From Apostichopus japonicus (lineage: Eukaryota; Echinodermata; Holothuroidea; Aspidochirotida; Stichopodidae): a stretch of DNA of 64,000 nt. How positions within the stretch are numbered: the stretch's first letter is position 1; each line of letters begins with the position of its first letter. The stretch lies in assembly GCF_037975245.1 (NCBI RefSeq), contig NC_092573.1:19374265-19438264 (forward strand). Reading direction: 5' to 3'. The notes below the pieces were generated by a model that ran no database searches, was not told where the DNA came from, and saw nothing but the letters and a program-made list of their open reading frames with translations. Positions 48,607-60,900 of the stretch are shown piece by piece. Both the position numbers and the translations under genes were made by a program.

Positions 48607-49891
48607 CACAAGTAGTAACCGACGTATTACTAGCCTTTTGGCTAAGATCATGTGTAGTATCTGTTCCCTTTCGAGGGGAATGGTGATGCACACCTGACGA
48701 TGATCACACAGTCACAGTCCCGATGCAAGCGGATCAGTCGTTCAGTAGTTTGGTTTTCGTGCCCAGGTTCTTTCCTGGGCGACTTTTTCTTAAAAAGTAT
48801 TACTGGCGCAATCCCGACCGAACATATAATTACTCTCCTACAGACTTTTCTACACTGATCCCAGAAAGCATTAAGTGCAGTCAAAATGCCTCAGTTGCTA
48901 ATAGGTACATTTCCATGACAGTGTTCTCGTTGTGCATACAACATGAAGTCAAAAGTAAGGAATATACTGATCGGCCTTGACTTACTTCGCAGACAGACAT
49001 ACAGACAGACAACTTCGGATAATGTAAAATATCACTATAACCGTAATCACTTTATGTTTACTATGTCTTCAAATGTCGTCCTTTCTTCTCTGCAACCCCG
49101 GGCCGTCATTGAAGTCGTTCGAACAACTAAATTAAGGCGAAGAAAGACGTCAAGATATATCCAACGTCTAGACTACACTGCTTGCAATGGAGAGAGAACT
49201 ACCTAGTACAGTATACGTGTTGATATGAACGCCTACAAAATGACAACAAATATTTTCTATTGACAAACCACTGTGTATGACGGTATAGTAAACACTAGTA
49301 TATAGATCAACGCACACGCACGGAGGTATTCTGTACCCAGAGCATGCAATGCAGACAAATATTTTGGAGTGCGCGCTTCTGATTTTGCGTGATATTCTTG
49401 TGAGCGCTCTTGTATCACTGTTTGTATGCGCGCACGGACAAGATAGACGAAAGACTATCACGCTGTAGCTACTAAACCTTTACTTACATATGTACAGCAG
49501 AAGACTACTGTGTTGATTGCATGCGGCAGTTTAATTCTGTGTGCACAATATGTCAGCATTGTACGGTGGCTTAACAGGGACATAGGGGAAAAAAGAGTGT
49601 CCCCAAATCTCACAATGTTGAATTTTAATGTCAAAATGTTGCCTCTTTTTTTCTTTAAATTTGGACTTTAAAGGTCTAAAAACAAAAGTCTGAATGAAGA
49701 GCAAAAAGTTCAATTTTCAGATTTGAGCAGACTTGTTTCCTTTCCTATGTCCCTATTAAACAACCGTAGTATTGTAACTATTTTATGATCAGAAAAACTA
49801 TACAAATCTAACGGAATTGCTAATGTAAAGAGACTGGCTTTTATCATCCCTGACGGTCAGAACGTGACGGTGTTTATTTCAGTCACGGTTT
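48607..49891. repeat. large inverted repeat, right arm (with insertion)
   Basis: Complement of 46726-47875, ending ATTTCAGTCACGGTTT. It is interrupted at 48632-48796 by a 165-bp retroposon. Confidence 0.88.
48632..48796 (+). mobile_element. retroposed RNA with a U2 snRNA 5' part
   Basis: The first ~38 bp (from AGCCTTTTGGCTAAGATCA through GTGTAGTATCTGTTC) match U2 snRNA from about nucleotide 11 to 45, including the GTAGTA branch-site pairing element. The remaining ~125 bp are not U2: hairpins TTCCC/GGGGAA and GCCCAGG/CCTGGGC, ending in TTAAAAA. An exact 8-bp target duplication GTATTACT lies at 48624-48631 and 48797-48804. This is a LINE-mobilised chimeric RNA or a U2-headed SINE, not a functional snRNA gene. 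Confidence 0.85.
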
Positions 49892-50397
49892 AATCCCTAC
49901 GCGCGATTCACACAGCCTGACAACAAACACCGACGTGCAGTACTGTCTTCCTACCGTTCAGGCCACCACGCCAGCCTGGTGATTATTGGGTCGAAAAAAA
50001 TACTTAAGAGTACCAGATTGTTCCAAAACAATGTGATATGAATGCATAAAGATACCATGCCTGAATTGGAGTATTGTACATTTGCACAAAAGCAAAAGCA
50101 AACACACACGCACACAAGACGTAAAATAACCTAACGCAGTGCTTGTTTTGGCATATTTTCAGTCACCACGATCGTTTGAATGCCTTGATGTGGAAGCGGA
50201 ATGATCAAAGTAGAGATGGTGTCCAAATAAGGAGGATTGGAGGTGACACAAAGCAGTTAAGAATTCTGTGTTTAAAGCTGGATGTTTCTCCGTGCGAGCA
50301 GACGGTTCAGTATGCTTAACTTGTTCCTCTTCTAGCTTAAAGTCTAAACTGTCATGATATAGAAATGTGCATACAGGCCAAGCCCTCAAATATCAAT

Positions 50398-50482
50398 GTG
50401 GGATTATGATATGTCAGTTGAAAACTTCAATCTATACTTTAGCGGACTCTAAACGTGACGTACTTAGTGTGTAAGATAATGG
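50398..50482. repeat. ~85-bp direct repeat, right copy
   Basis: Direct match of 46567-46650 with a few substitutions, lying about 500 bp outside the right arm of the inverted repeat. Confidence 0.85.
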
Positions 50483-51820
50483 TCCGACCGAAACATGCAT
50501 ACTTTGGCCTCGTTCTGCAAAAACCGTACTTTAGATTGGTCGTTTTGCGTTCAAACGGATTATATTATACTGGATAGGTACAGAGAGGGTCAAAACAACG
50601 TATGCTTCTCTTGCACTTATCACAGTTTTAGCAATTTTTTTTGAAGATATTATACTGTGTTAAAATTCTTGAAATAATTGTAGTAGACTTCTGTTTTAAG
50701 TGACGCGTCACATTCAGTTTTTTTTTTAAATACAAAATCCGGAAGAGAGAAACAGATCGTTTCAATTGTTTAGGAAATGGAAACTTTTAAAGTTTCTTTT
50801 GTAGTCTTATTGTCACCTTATTGTGCATTGGAATTGTATACAGTACATAGATTGTATTATAGAACGTGTATGTACGTTTATGAAATATCTGGTGCGTTTG
50901 TATGGATGCGTAAAGCTTAACCAGCTCGCTTACAAGTATAAAGGTAGAATTAACAGGAAAGCTATCAACATTCTTGAAGCATTCAGAGCAAGGAAATTGT
51001 TAAAGAGAATGCCTTTAGCATATAAAATTTGCTATCTGCAGGTTGTGACGAATAACGAAGAGACATGTCAGGTTTGGGGCTTTCGGGACGTTTGGGCCTT
51101 GATAGAAACGGCGAAAGGAAATCGGCGCCTCGGCACCTCAACATGTCGGTTCTTGCCTGAATCATGGAAATTTATATTTACTAGTTTGTATGAAAAAAAA
51201 AGAAGCTCATGGAAACAGTTTTTGAGAAACATCACTTTATTGTCAAAGACAAAGCTATATAGCTATAGCATTGTTCGTGGGATGTTTAGCTACCCACTCT
51301 AATACCACTTACACATATTCAAAAGCTCGATTAATTAGTTTTCAAAAAATCATCAAATATCTACTTCTAACTAAGAACTATAAGTTTAGTTAATTGATGG
51401 CAAATCACTTCATTAAAATTCTTTAGGATGTCTCTTGTTTCAAAGATTTCCACCTTACGGTTGCGATTTGTAATCTCGCTCATTGGTCCCAAAGTGATAC
51501 AAATCCTTAATTGACCGTATTTCTCATGATTTATACTATTCATGAGATCAAAACAAATGACAGAACGACATACTTATATATAGCATGGCGACATAAGACT
51601 TAAAAAAACTGCAGATTACTTACTGAAAGCAGATCTCCGTTCTTTTGTTATAAGAGGAAAAGAAATGAAATGAAATCTGGGAAAAGTTGTAAGACATGCT
51701 ACCTAAGTTTAAGTCTAAAATGCTGGATCATAACGATTGGAAAAAAATAAATGATTAATACCAATACCAGCTGCCACATATTCTCTAACTAAGTTTAATT
51801 CCACGTTACTGCTTCAGGAA
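50483..51820. other. 3' flank of the complement-like gene; unassigned ORF
   Basis: A 159-codon plus-strand frame (50823-51302, starting at GTG; first ATG near 50880) is open but matches nothing I know. A locally GC-richer patch lies at 51050-51150. The complement-like gene ends at 51821 on the opposite strand. Confidence 0.25.
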
Positions 51821-51935
51821 TTAAAATCCAAAGTAACAGCTACTTCGACCATCTTGAATGGGTATTCGGACTTCCCTGTGATATCTATCTCTCCAACGTG
51901 TCATAATTGAATTGTTGTCAATGACGTAGCGTAAC
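51821..51935 (-). CDS. complement-like gene, terminal exon
   Basis: A 115-bp exon after acceptor TTATTATATCTGTAG. Joined in phase it reads LRYVIDNNSIMTRWRDR, ends SSCYFGF and stops with TAA at 51821-51823. It aligns with the YLLDSNSWIEE-type tail of C3/C4/C5, but is shorter and has one cysteine where vertebrate tails have more. Confidence 0.78.
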
Positions 51936-54900
51936 CTACAGATATAATAAAAACTGAGGTTTAGACGGTTGATGGTAGTATAATGAGATGATGTGATACT
52001 GGACCTAAGCACTTGTACTTTACACCCGACAAGTAGTGATTACCATTCACAAAAGTATAATAATTTGTTGCAGTGATTAAGGATTATAGCTGGCAATGAA
52101 GCGTCTGGCAGAAGTTGTCCCTTCATGATATCACAATCTCATGTCCTATTGAAGGAAAGCACGTAAAGATATAGCCATGTTACACTGAAAAAGAGCCGTT
52201 TGCGTACCATCATTGAAGACCACACTGTATTTATATTATACGTGGTGATTCTGGGAACAAGGCAATTTTCCAATGTGTGATATTACTGTTAGTTGAAATG
52301 TTACTATCACAAGCATAATAATCATGACTTACTTCAGGAGTATCCCGGTGGTACGAAGTACCACATGTACTTGTTAGCTTATTATCACATATGAAGATTT
52401 TGTTTTGAACACTCGACATTGTTGATGGTTACTTATTTCCACCAGACAAACTGTAATTTACTCAAATATATTTATCACACGCTTATACCTTTTCTACTAA
52501 TCTGCTATCGGGTTGGCCTTGAAATGTTTCAACCAAAATTTTACAATTAGACATCATAAATTCAACAGACAGACAAGATTAAGTAGTATGGTATTTCCCT
52601 CATGTTGCGGTTCATTACTAAAGTAATATAATACACTTTCAATTTACACCAGTATTTTGCCCATATTACCTGTCTATTTGTAAGAAAAGCAGCTACAATA
52701 TGCTGGTAAGAGACATGTCTTCACAAATGTGTAAAACAAATTCAACAAAAGACAACCCATCTAATGAAATTCAAGTTCGCCGCTTGTCATCGTTATATGT
52801 GTTACAGTATTACGTAACATAACATATCATGTTATGCTTCGCTAGTATCTACATACTCACCCTCTAACCGCACCATTCCCGTCTAGTTCTGTAAACTCCA
52901 ATGTATTACTGCCAATGAACAAGTACTGCCTAAGTCTTAAATCGGGACAACGACACGCACTGCTGAACCAGAACTCACGAGAGTCATGCATATGGACATC
53001 TCTTTCATCACCTATGGAATCGAAAAAAAGGCTTGTAATCAGATATCATTTTCTGTGGAATACTGGATACATCATACAAATGCCAGCATTAGTTTAAACC
53101 CCTGATGGTTGGAATGTATATATGTCTTCGAATATATACAGAAAGTTTGGCGTACATATTGGTTTTGGTTCCTGTGCAATCGAAGTCTTAAGTTTCTTGG
53201 TTTCCACTTAAGGCTATTGTTGTGTTGAAAGTAATTTTTGTTATCAAGACCACAACTATACTCACTGCAACGTGGAATTGATTTCAAAGTTCACTTCTGA
53301 CTGCAGATTCAAGTTTGCTTTGTTATCTGTCGGTTGTTTCGTACAGTATCTCTATAGTAGTAATTGCTTACTATTACAAAGCTCCATCCAACATACAACG
53401 AAGTTAATACGTTGAATGGCAGCAAATAATCACAAATTTATATCAGCAAGTCTATTTTTGAAGAGGACTTATATACGGTAGTAGTCAGGATTGTAAGCCA
53501 TCTTCTTTTTTCCAGAACCTTTGCTGTCCTAATCCTTTTAGTAGTGAAGACGCCAAGGTTTGTAAAAGCGAGCTTTCTAAGGAGGAATGTAGTAATGCTT
53601 TATTTACTTTTAAAGATAATAAGAGCCCTGGGAGTGATGGTTTAACAGCCGAATTTTATAAGCTTGTTTGGGCCAATTACATTCAATCTGGTTACGAATT
53701 TCTTCAATTTTTCTTACAATCATGGGACCTTGTCACACAAACAGTCTCGTGGCATCACCACTCTTCTGCCCAAACCAAACAAGGATCTTGCTTTAGTTAA
53801 AAATTACCGTCCCATCAGTCTGCTGAACGTAGACTATAAAATTTGTCCGAAGGCTCTAGCTTTTAGAATTAAACGTGTCATCAATAAATTAATCGGTCCG
53901 AATCAAACTGGGTTTACTTAGGGTCGCTTCATAGGAGAAAGCGTTTGATAAGTTAGAACGGGAATTTGTGTTTGATACTCTTAGTTTTTTCAAATGACTT
54001 TTCTCGCTGGATTCGTACTTTATATCTCACCTCTACTGCTTGCGTGTGTAACAATGGTTTCTCTTGTCATTCGTTCCCTATTTTCAGGGGAGTTAGACAG
54101 AGTTGCCCATTCAGCCCTTACAATTTTATTTTATGTGCCGAGGTTTGCATTACAAATTTTGAGTAGTCAAGTTATTAAAGGTATTACAATTGACAACAAT
54201 GAAACTCGTATTCTACAGTATGCTGACGACACGACGCTTTTCCTTGAGGGGAGGGAAGCCTCTTTGGTTGAAATAGATACAACTTTGAAGTTTCTTGAGA
54301 GTACTTCAGGGCTAAGTGTAAATTACGACAAAACTTCTTTTCATCCCTTGGGTCCTTTTATAAGGAGAAAACCAAACTTCTTTGACATGTATTCCTTTAA
54401 ATGGACAACTGGTCCAATTACTGTGTTGGGTGTTACTTTGAAGAGGGGAGATGAAAGTCTTTACCAGCTTAATTTTATTCCCCGGCACTCACGTCTTAAA
54501 GGCATTCTTCATATGTGGTCACAGCGCGACCTAACTGCTATCGGTAAGATAACGTTGATCAAGTCTTTTGCCCTTTATCAGTTGGTTTTTCTTTTTCAAG
54601 TCCTTCCTAACCTCCTCTTCATTTAATTGAGGGCCTCGAGTCAATTTTGTTCAATTTTATTTGGTCAGGCAAGCCGGATAAGGTTAAGCATTATACGATG
54701 ATAAATCCTATTGCTAAAGGTGGTTTAAATGTAACTCATATTTCTAGCTGTATCCATAACTTGAAGTGCACATGGGTAAACGTTATATCGGTTGCAAATA
54801 CCCTCATTGGGCTAAGTTGTTTGATTTAAATCTAAGAAATGTAATTTTTATAAAGATGACTTAAAAACCGGCCATGTTTTTATTGACGAAACTTTTCATG

Positions 54901-57900
54901 CGTGGGCAAGTTGTAATTTCTGCGTCTCAAGTGGTTCTTACATAAATGTCAAATGAGTCAATAAAAGAGATGGAAAAAAGAGTCTAGTTTTGAAGTGTAC
55001 AATGGGGTTACCACCACTAGCATTTTATAACACAATTTAGCAGTTAAATATTGTTGTATTAATGTTGAATTTCCTCCATAAATCCGTCTGTAAATGTCTG
55101 TTTAATGCATAAACATGAAAATTGTCAAATGTCGGCACAGCAAGTGGTTAGTCATAGCCTTTACTTTCTGGTTTATTTTCAAGTAATTCGGTCTTTGATA
55201 AATGCTGTGTCCAAAATTGTCAGGGCAACGAAAGTTTCTCTTTCGAATGTAACTTAATTAGTGCTACCTAAAAGATGTTCATTTGGTGAACGAAACTGCA
55301 TTTTTTGTACTATTTTTAACGTACATTTCTCCCCACATTTGATCAAATTCTAAATTGCCGGTATCATTTGGATAACACGACACGACGTCGTCGCTCCAAT
55401 TATTCTCAAAGCAACATTTTGTGTTGAAATTGATACATTTCGCGTAATATGTAATAACATCCACAAATCTGTGTTTATTTAAAATAAGTCACATCTTATT
55501 TGGGAAGAAAATTTATATTTATATGAAACATTGTCTAGGCATCAAAAGCTTTAGAATTCTAGGCAATTTAATACTCCTTTATTTATATTCCTTGGTGGAA
55601 TGATCGTTGGTAAGAAATTATTCTCACTTTGTTTTCAAAATGTCTAGAAGAAGTGGCAGTTGGGTTGTTGGAGATGTTAAAAGTAACGAAATAGTCAAGC
55701 AAGTCGATTTAATCATGTCTAGTCTCCTTAGCACAAATCATTACCATGAGAGAGTTAAAATAAATGCAAACCATTTGTAATTACCTCTCCTAATTGGATC
55801 CAAAATAGTTGCGTTAACGACTTTGCATCCGCCTACTTGTCGTATGTTCGTAACCTGCAAATGATACACTAAACGAAGAACAACAAAAGACATCGAAATA
55901 TTATGAAAAACATCTTGGCCATGTTTTGAATATACTGCGGGATAAACAAACACCATGGTACTGTCATAATTGTCAATATTTTGTATAGTCAAAACGCTAG
56001 TAATTGCTAGTCAAACTTGTTGCATAATCACTACAAGCATCGGACTAAAGGATAAACTTCAAACAGAATTTTAGAATCGATGGTTGAATATATAAGTCGC
56101 ATATTCTGAAGACTCATCCAGCAGTAATGGATCTGAGACCATTTCTTCTTTGGGAAATTAAGTCGTATATTATGATGACTCAACACTTATAGCAGTAATG
56201 GATCTGAGACCATATCTACTTGACAAATTAAGTCGTACATTTGGATACCATTCTAAGCTATTATTTGAGTCATCAGTGTTCCAGAGTTACAGGGACATGG
56301 AGGCCGCCAGTACACTCTCCCTCATAAAGACTTAAAAGACCATTCCAGCCAAACTGCAAGCATTCATCAAGTAAAAGAAATTAAAGTGTGCTAAACTTGT
56401 TTTACTTGTATATAAACAACCATGTGTGGTAAGAATTGTACGAACATTGAAGCGTTCCAATGACATTCCTTACAATCCCAGCACAGGCCTCGCGAGAGTT
56501 GTGACAGTAGAATACCAAAATATCACAAAAGGGACTTTTCGCGAACCGCAAACGAGCAAAATGGCCGTTTCGACCAAACCAACGGGCCATATCTCGAAAA
56601 CGACATGGAGTATGACTTAACTTTTTTGTATGTGTTCACATACTTAATCATTCTGATGAAGTTAAATCAAAATCTGAGAGGGTCACCTGGGGACCACTGG
56701 TTGATTTGACATAGAATGACCTCTACAGCAATAATGGATCTGAGACCATATCTCCTTGACAAATAAAGTCGTGTATTCTGAAGACTCAACCACTAGCAGT
56801 AGTGGATCTGAGACCATATCTTCTTTGACAAATTAGATCGGTTATTCTGATGACTCAACCACTATAGCAGTAACGCATCTGAGATCATATTACCTTGACA
56901 AATTAAGTCGTACATTTTGATGACTCAACCACTAGCATTAGTGGATATGAGACCATATCTCTTTGACAAATTAAGTCGTATATTCTATTGACTCAACCAA
57001 TATAGCTGTAATGGATCTGAGACCATATTACCTTGACAATTAAGTCGTATATTCAGATGACTCAACCACTAGCAGTAATGGATTTGGGACCATATCTCCT
57101 TGACAAATTATGTCGTATATGCTAATGACTCAACCACTACAGCAGTAATAGATCTGAGACCATATCTCCTTGACAAATTAAGTCGTACATTCTGATGACT
57201 CAACCACTAGCATTAGTGGATCTGAGACCATATCTCCTTGAGAAATTAAGTCGTATATTCTAATGACTCAACCACTATAGCAGTAATGGATCTGAGACCA
57301 TATTACCTGGACAAATTAAGTCGTACATTCTGATGACTCAACCACTAGCAGTAGTGGATCTGAGACCATCATTTCTTTGACAAATTAAGTCGTATATTCT
57401 GATGACTCAACCAATATAGCTGTAATGGATCTGAGACCATATTACCTTGACAATTAAGTCGTATATTCAGATGACTCAACCACTAGCAATAATGGATCTG
57501 AGATCATATCTTCTTGACAAATTAGGTCGTATACTCTAATGACTCAACCACTATAACAGAAATGGATCTGAGACCATATCTTCTTGAGAAATTAGGTCGT
57601 ACATTCTGATGACTCAACCACTATAACAGAAATGGATCTGAGACCATATCTCCTTGAGAAATTAGGTCGTATATGCTAATGATTCAACCACTACAGCAGT
57701 AATGGATCTGAGACCATATCTCCTTAACAAATTAAGTCGTATATTCTGATGACTCAACCACTTTAACAGTTATGGATCTGAGACCATATCTTCTTTGACA
57801 AATTAGGTCGTATACACTGATGACTCAACCACTGTAGCAGTAATGGATATGAGACCATATTACCTTGACAAATTAAGTCGTGCATTCTGATGACTCAACC

Positions 57901-60900
57901 ACTATAACAGAAATGGATCTGAGACCATATCTTCTTGAGGAATTAGGTCGTATATGCTAATGACTCAACCACTTCAGCAGTAATGGATCTGAGACAATAT
58001 CTCCTTGACAAATTAAGTCGTATATTCTGATGACTCAACCACTTTAACAGTAATGGATCTGAGACAATATCTCCTTGACAAATTAAGTCGTATATTCTGA
58101 TGACTCAACCACTTTAACAGTTATGGATCTGAGACCATATCTTCTTTGACAAATTAGGTCGTATACACTGATGACTCAACCACTGTAGCAGTAATGGATC
58201 TGAGACCATATTACCTTGACAAATTAAGTCGTATATTCTGATGACTCAACCACTATAACAGAAATGGATCTGAGACCATATCTTCTTGAGAAATTAGGTC
58301 GTATATTCTGATGACTCAACCACTATATCAGTAATGGATCTGAGACCATATTACCTTGACAAATTAAGTCGTTCATTCTGATGACTCAACCACTATAACA
58401 GAAATGGATCTGAGACCATATCTCCTTGAGAAATTAGGTCGTATATGCTAATGACTCAACCACTATAGCAGTAATGGATCTGAGACCATATTACCTTGAC
58501 AAATTAAGTCGTACATTCTGATGACTCAACCACTATAACAGAAATGGATCTGAGACCATATCTCCTTGAGAAATTAGGTCGTATATGCTAATGACTCAAC
58601 CACTATAGCAGTAATGGATCTGAGACCATATTACCTTGACAAATTAAGTCGTACATTCTGATGACTCAACCACTATAACAGAAATGGATCTGAGACCATA
58701 TCTCCTTGAGAAATTAGGTCGTATATGCTAATGACTCAACCACTACAGCAGTAATGGATCTGAGACCATATCTTCTTTGACAAATTAGGTCGTATACACT
58801 GATGGCTCAACCAATTTAGCAGTAATGGATCTGGGACCAAATATCCTTGACAAATTAAGTCGTACATTCTGATGACTCAACCACTATAACAGTTATGGAT
58901 ATGAGACCATATTTTCTTTGAAAAATCAGGTCGTATACACTGATGACTCAACCAATTTAGCAGTAATGGATCTGAGACCATATCTCCTTGACAAATTAAG
59001 TCGTATATTCTAATGACTCAACCACTACAGCAGTAATGGATCTGAGACCATATTACATTGACAAATTAAGTCGTTCATTCTGATGTCTCAACCACTAGCA
59101 GTAGTGGATCTGAGACCATCATTTCTTTGACAAATTAAGTCGTATATTCTAATGACTCAACCAATATAGCTGTAATGGATCTGAGACCATATTACCTTGA
59201 CAATTAAGTCGTATATTCAGATGACTCAACCACTAGCAATAATGGATCTGAGACCATATCTCCTTGACAAATTAGGTCGTACATTCTGATGACTCAACCA
59301 CTATAACAGGAATGGATCTGAGACCATATCTTCTTGACAAATTAGGTCGTACATTCTGATGACTCAACCACTATAACAGTAATGGATCTGAGACCATATC
59401 TTCTTTGACAAATTAGGTCGTATACACTGATGACTCAACCAATTTAGCAGTAATGGATCTGGGACCATGTATCCTTGACAAATTAAGTCGTACATTCTGA
59501 TGACTCAACCACTGTAACAGTAATGGATCTGAGACCATATCTTCTTTGACAAATTAGGTCGTATACACTGATGACTCAACCAATTTAGCAGTAATGGATC
59601 TGAGACCATATCTCCTTGACAAATTAAGTCGTACATTCTGATGACTCAACCACTATAACAGTAATGGATCTGAGACCATATCTTCTTTGACAAATTCGGT
59701 CGTGTATTCTGATGACTGAACCACTATAGCGGGTAATGTATCTGAAACCATATCTCCTTGGCAATTTAAGTCCTATATTCTGATGACTCAACCACTATAG
59801 CAGTGATGTATCCTCGACCATATCTTCTTGACAAATTACAGTTTTTAAGCAGGTTATTTTAAGTTCATAAAAGGTCTGTTTTTTCTTTCAGCTTATTCAC
59901 GTTTGAAAGAAAAAAGAACATCTTTTATGTGTCCTAGACTCTGCCACTTTGACTGATGTTGAAAGCGGCATTTCTCAGAAATTAAATTTCTAATGTTGAA
60001 CCAAATAGTCTTGCCTTTAAGACAGGCTTACAGCATATCAATATTAAATTTGTGCCCGACAGTCATCCTTTTTCTCATGGATGATTGCGCTGCTTAAGCT
60101 GCCATTTTTTGTAAAATCATAAATAAAGGTTGTATATATGAGAATAGCACACGCAGGGAGATCTGGTTACCAATTGTCACTAGTATAAATATTGTGGATT
60201 CCGTTATGAAATAACAATATTGAAATACAAAAAAGTAAGCAAAAACCAATGTGTCCAGACAACAAAGAGTTTTTCAATGAATGACGAACCTCTTTGTATC
60301 TAGTAGTAAAAGGATAACAACAATGCATGACTCGTGATACTAATGAGGTTCAATAACTGTTATACTGTAACGAAAATTATATTGCTTGTTTATTTCATCT
60401 CTTACTCGTTGCCTTTGGTATAACTTAATAGTGCTTGGAACACTGGCTTTCAGCTAAATTGGTGTTCTGTTGTTTTGCCGTTATGGTCGGGTTATGCAAA
60501 TCCGCTGAATGCTGACTTCAGTGGTACATTTGTTTACGTATATTTTTTTTAAGTACATCTGTTTTTATACCAGTAGAACACTGGGTCACATTGAGCTGTA
60601 TTTGAACACGGCAGTCCGTTAGTTTCATAATGCTCAGTAAGTCTTGCGAGTTGCTCGTTTATTCACCAAATTACTCATGTAATTACTTAATCTTCTGACT
60701 ACCATTTACGTGTGAGTGCTTGCTCGCTAACTATTAGTTTATTGTGAGTAGTTGCTTGCTCAATCAGTCGTTACAGTTACCCGTGAGAAGTAGTTACTCA
60801 TCAAAATTTACCTGTGAGTATCTTTTCGCTCACTATGAGGTGCTAGTGAGAAGTTGCTCACTTGCTCAATGTCATACTCATGAGAAGTTGCCCACTGTCT

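Noticed and set aside
48632-48796. Functional U2 snRNA gene
   Set aside because: Only about 35 nt of U2 remain, the 5' end and the later stem-loops and Sm site are missing, and target duplications show it is a retroposed copy.
50823-51302. 159-codon ORF as a gene
   Set aside because: It starts at GTG, has no recognisable domain or splice signals, and an overlapping frame on the other strand is also open. Left as unassigned.
56706-59845. Hammerhead ribozyme in the satellite monomer (it contains CTGATGA)
   Set aside because: Satellites in newts and schistosomes carry hammerheads, so I checked. No GAA core with a matching stem III and stem I can be placed; CTC/GAG can pair but is followed by ACC, not GAA.
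56706-59845. CRISPR-like array
   Set aside because: Regular spacing comes from contiguous satellite monomers with no unique spacers, in an animal genome.
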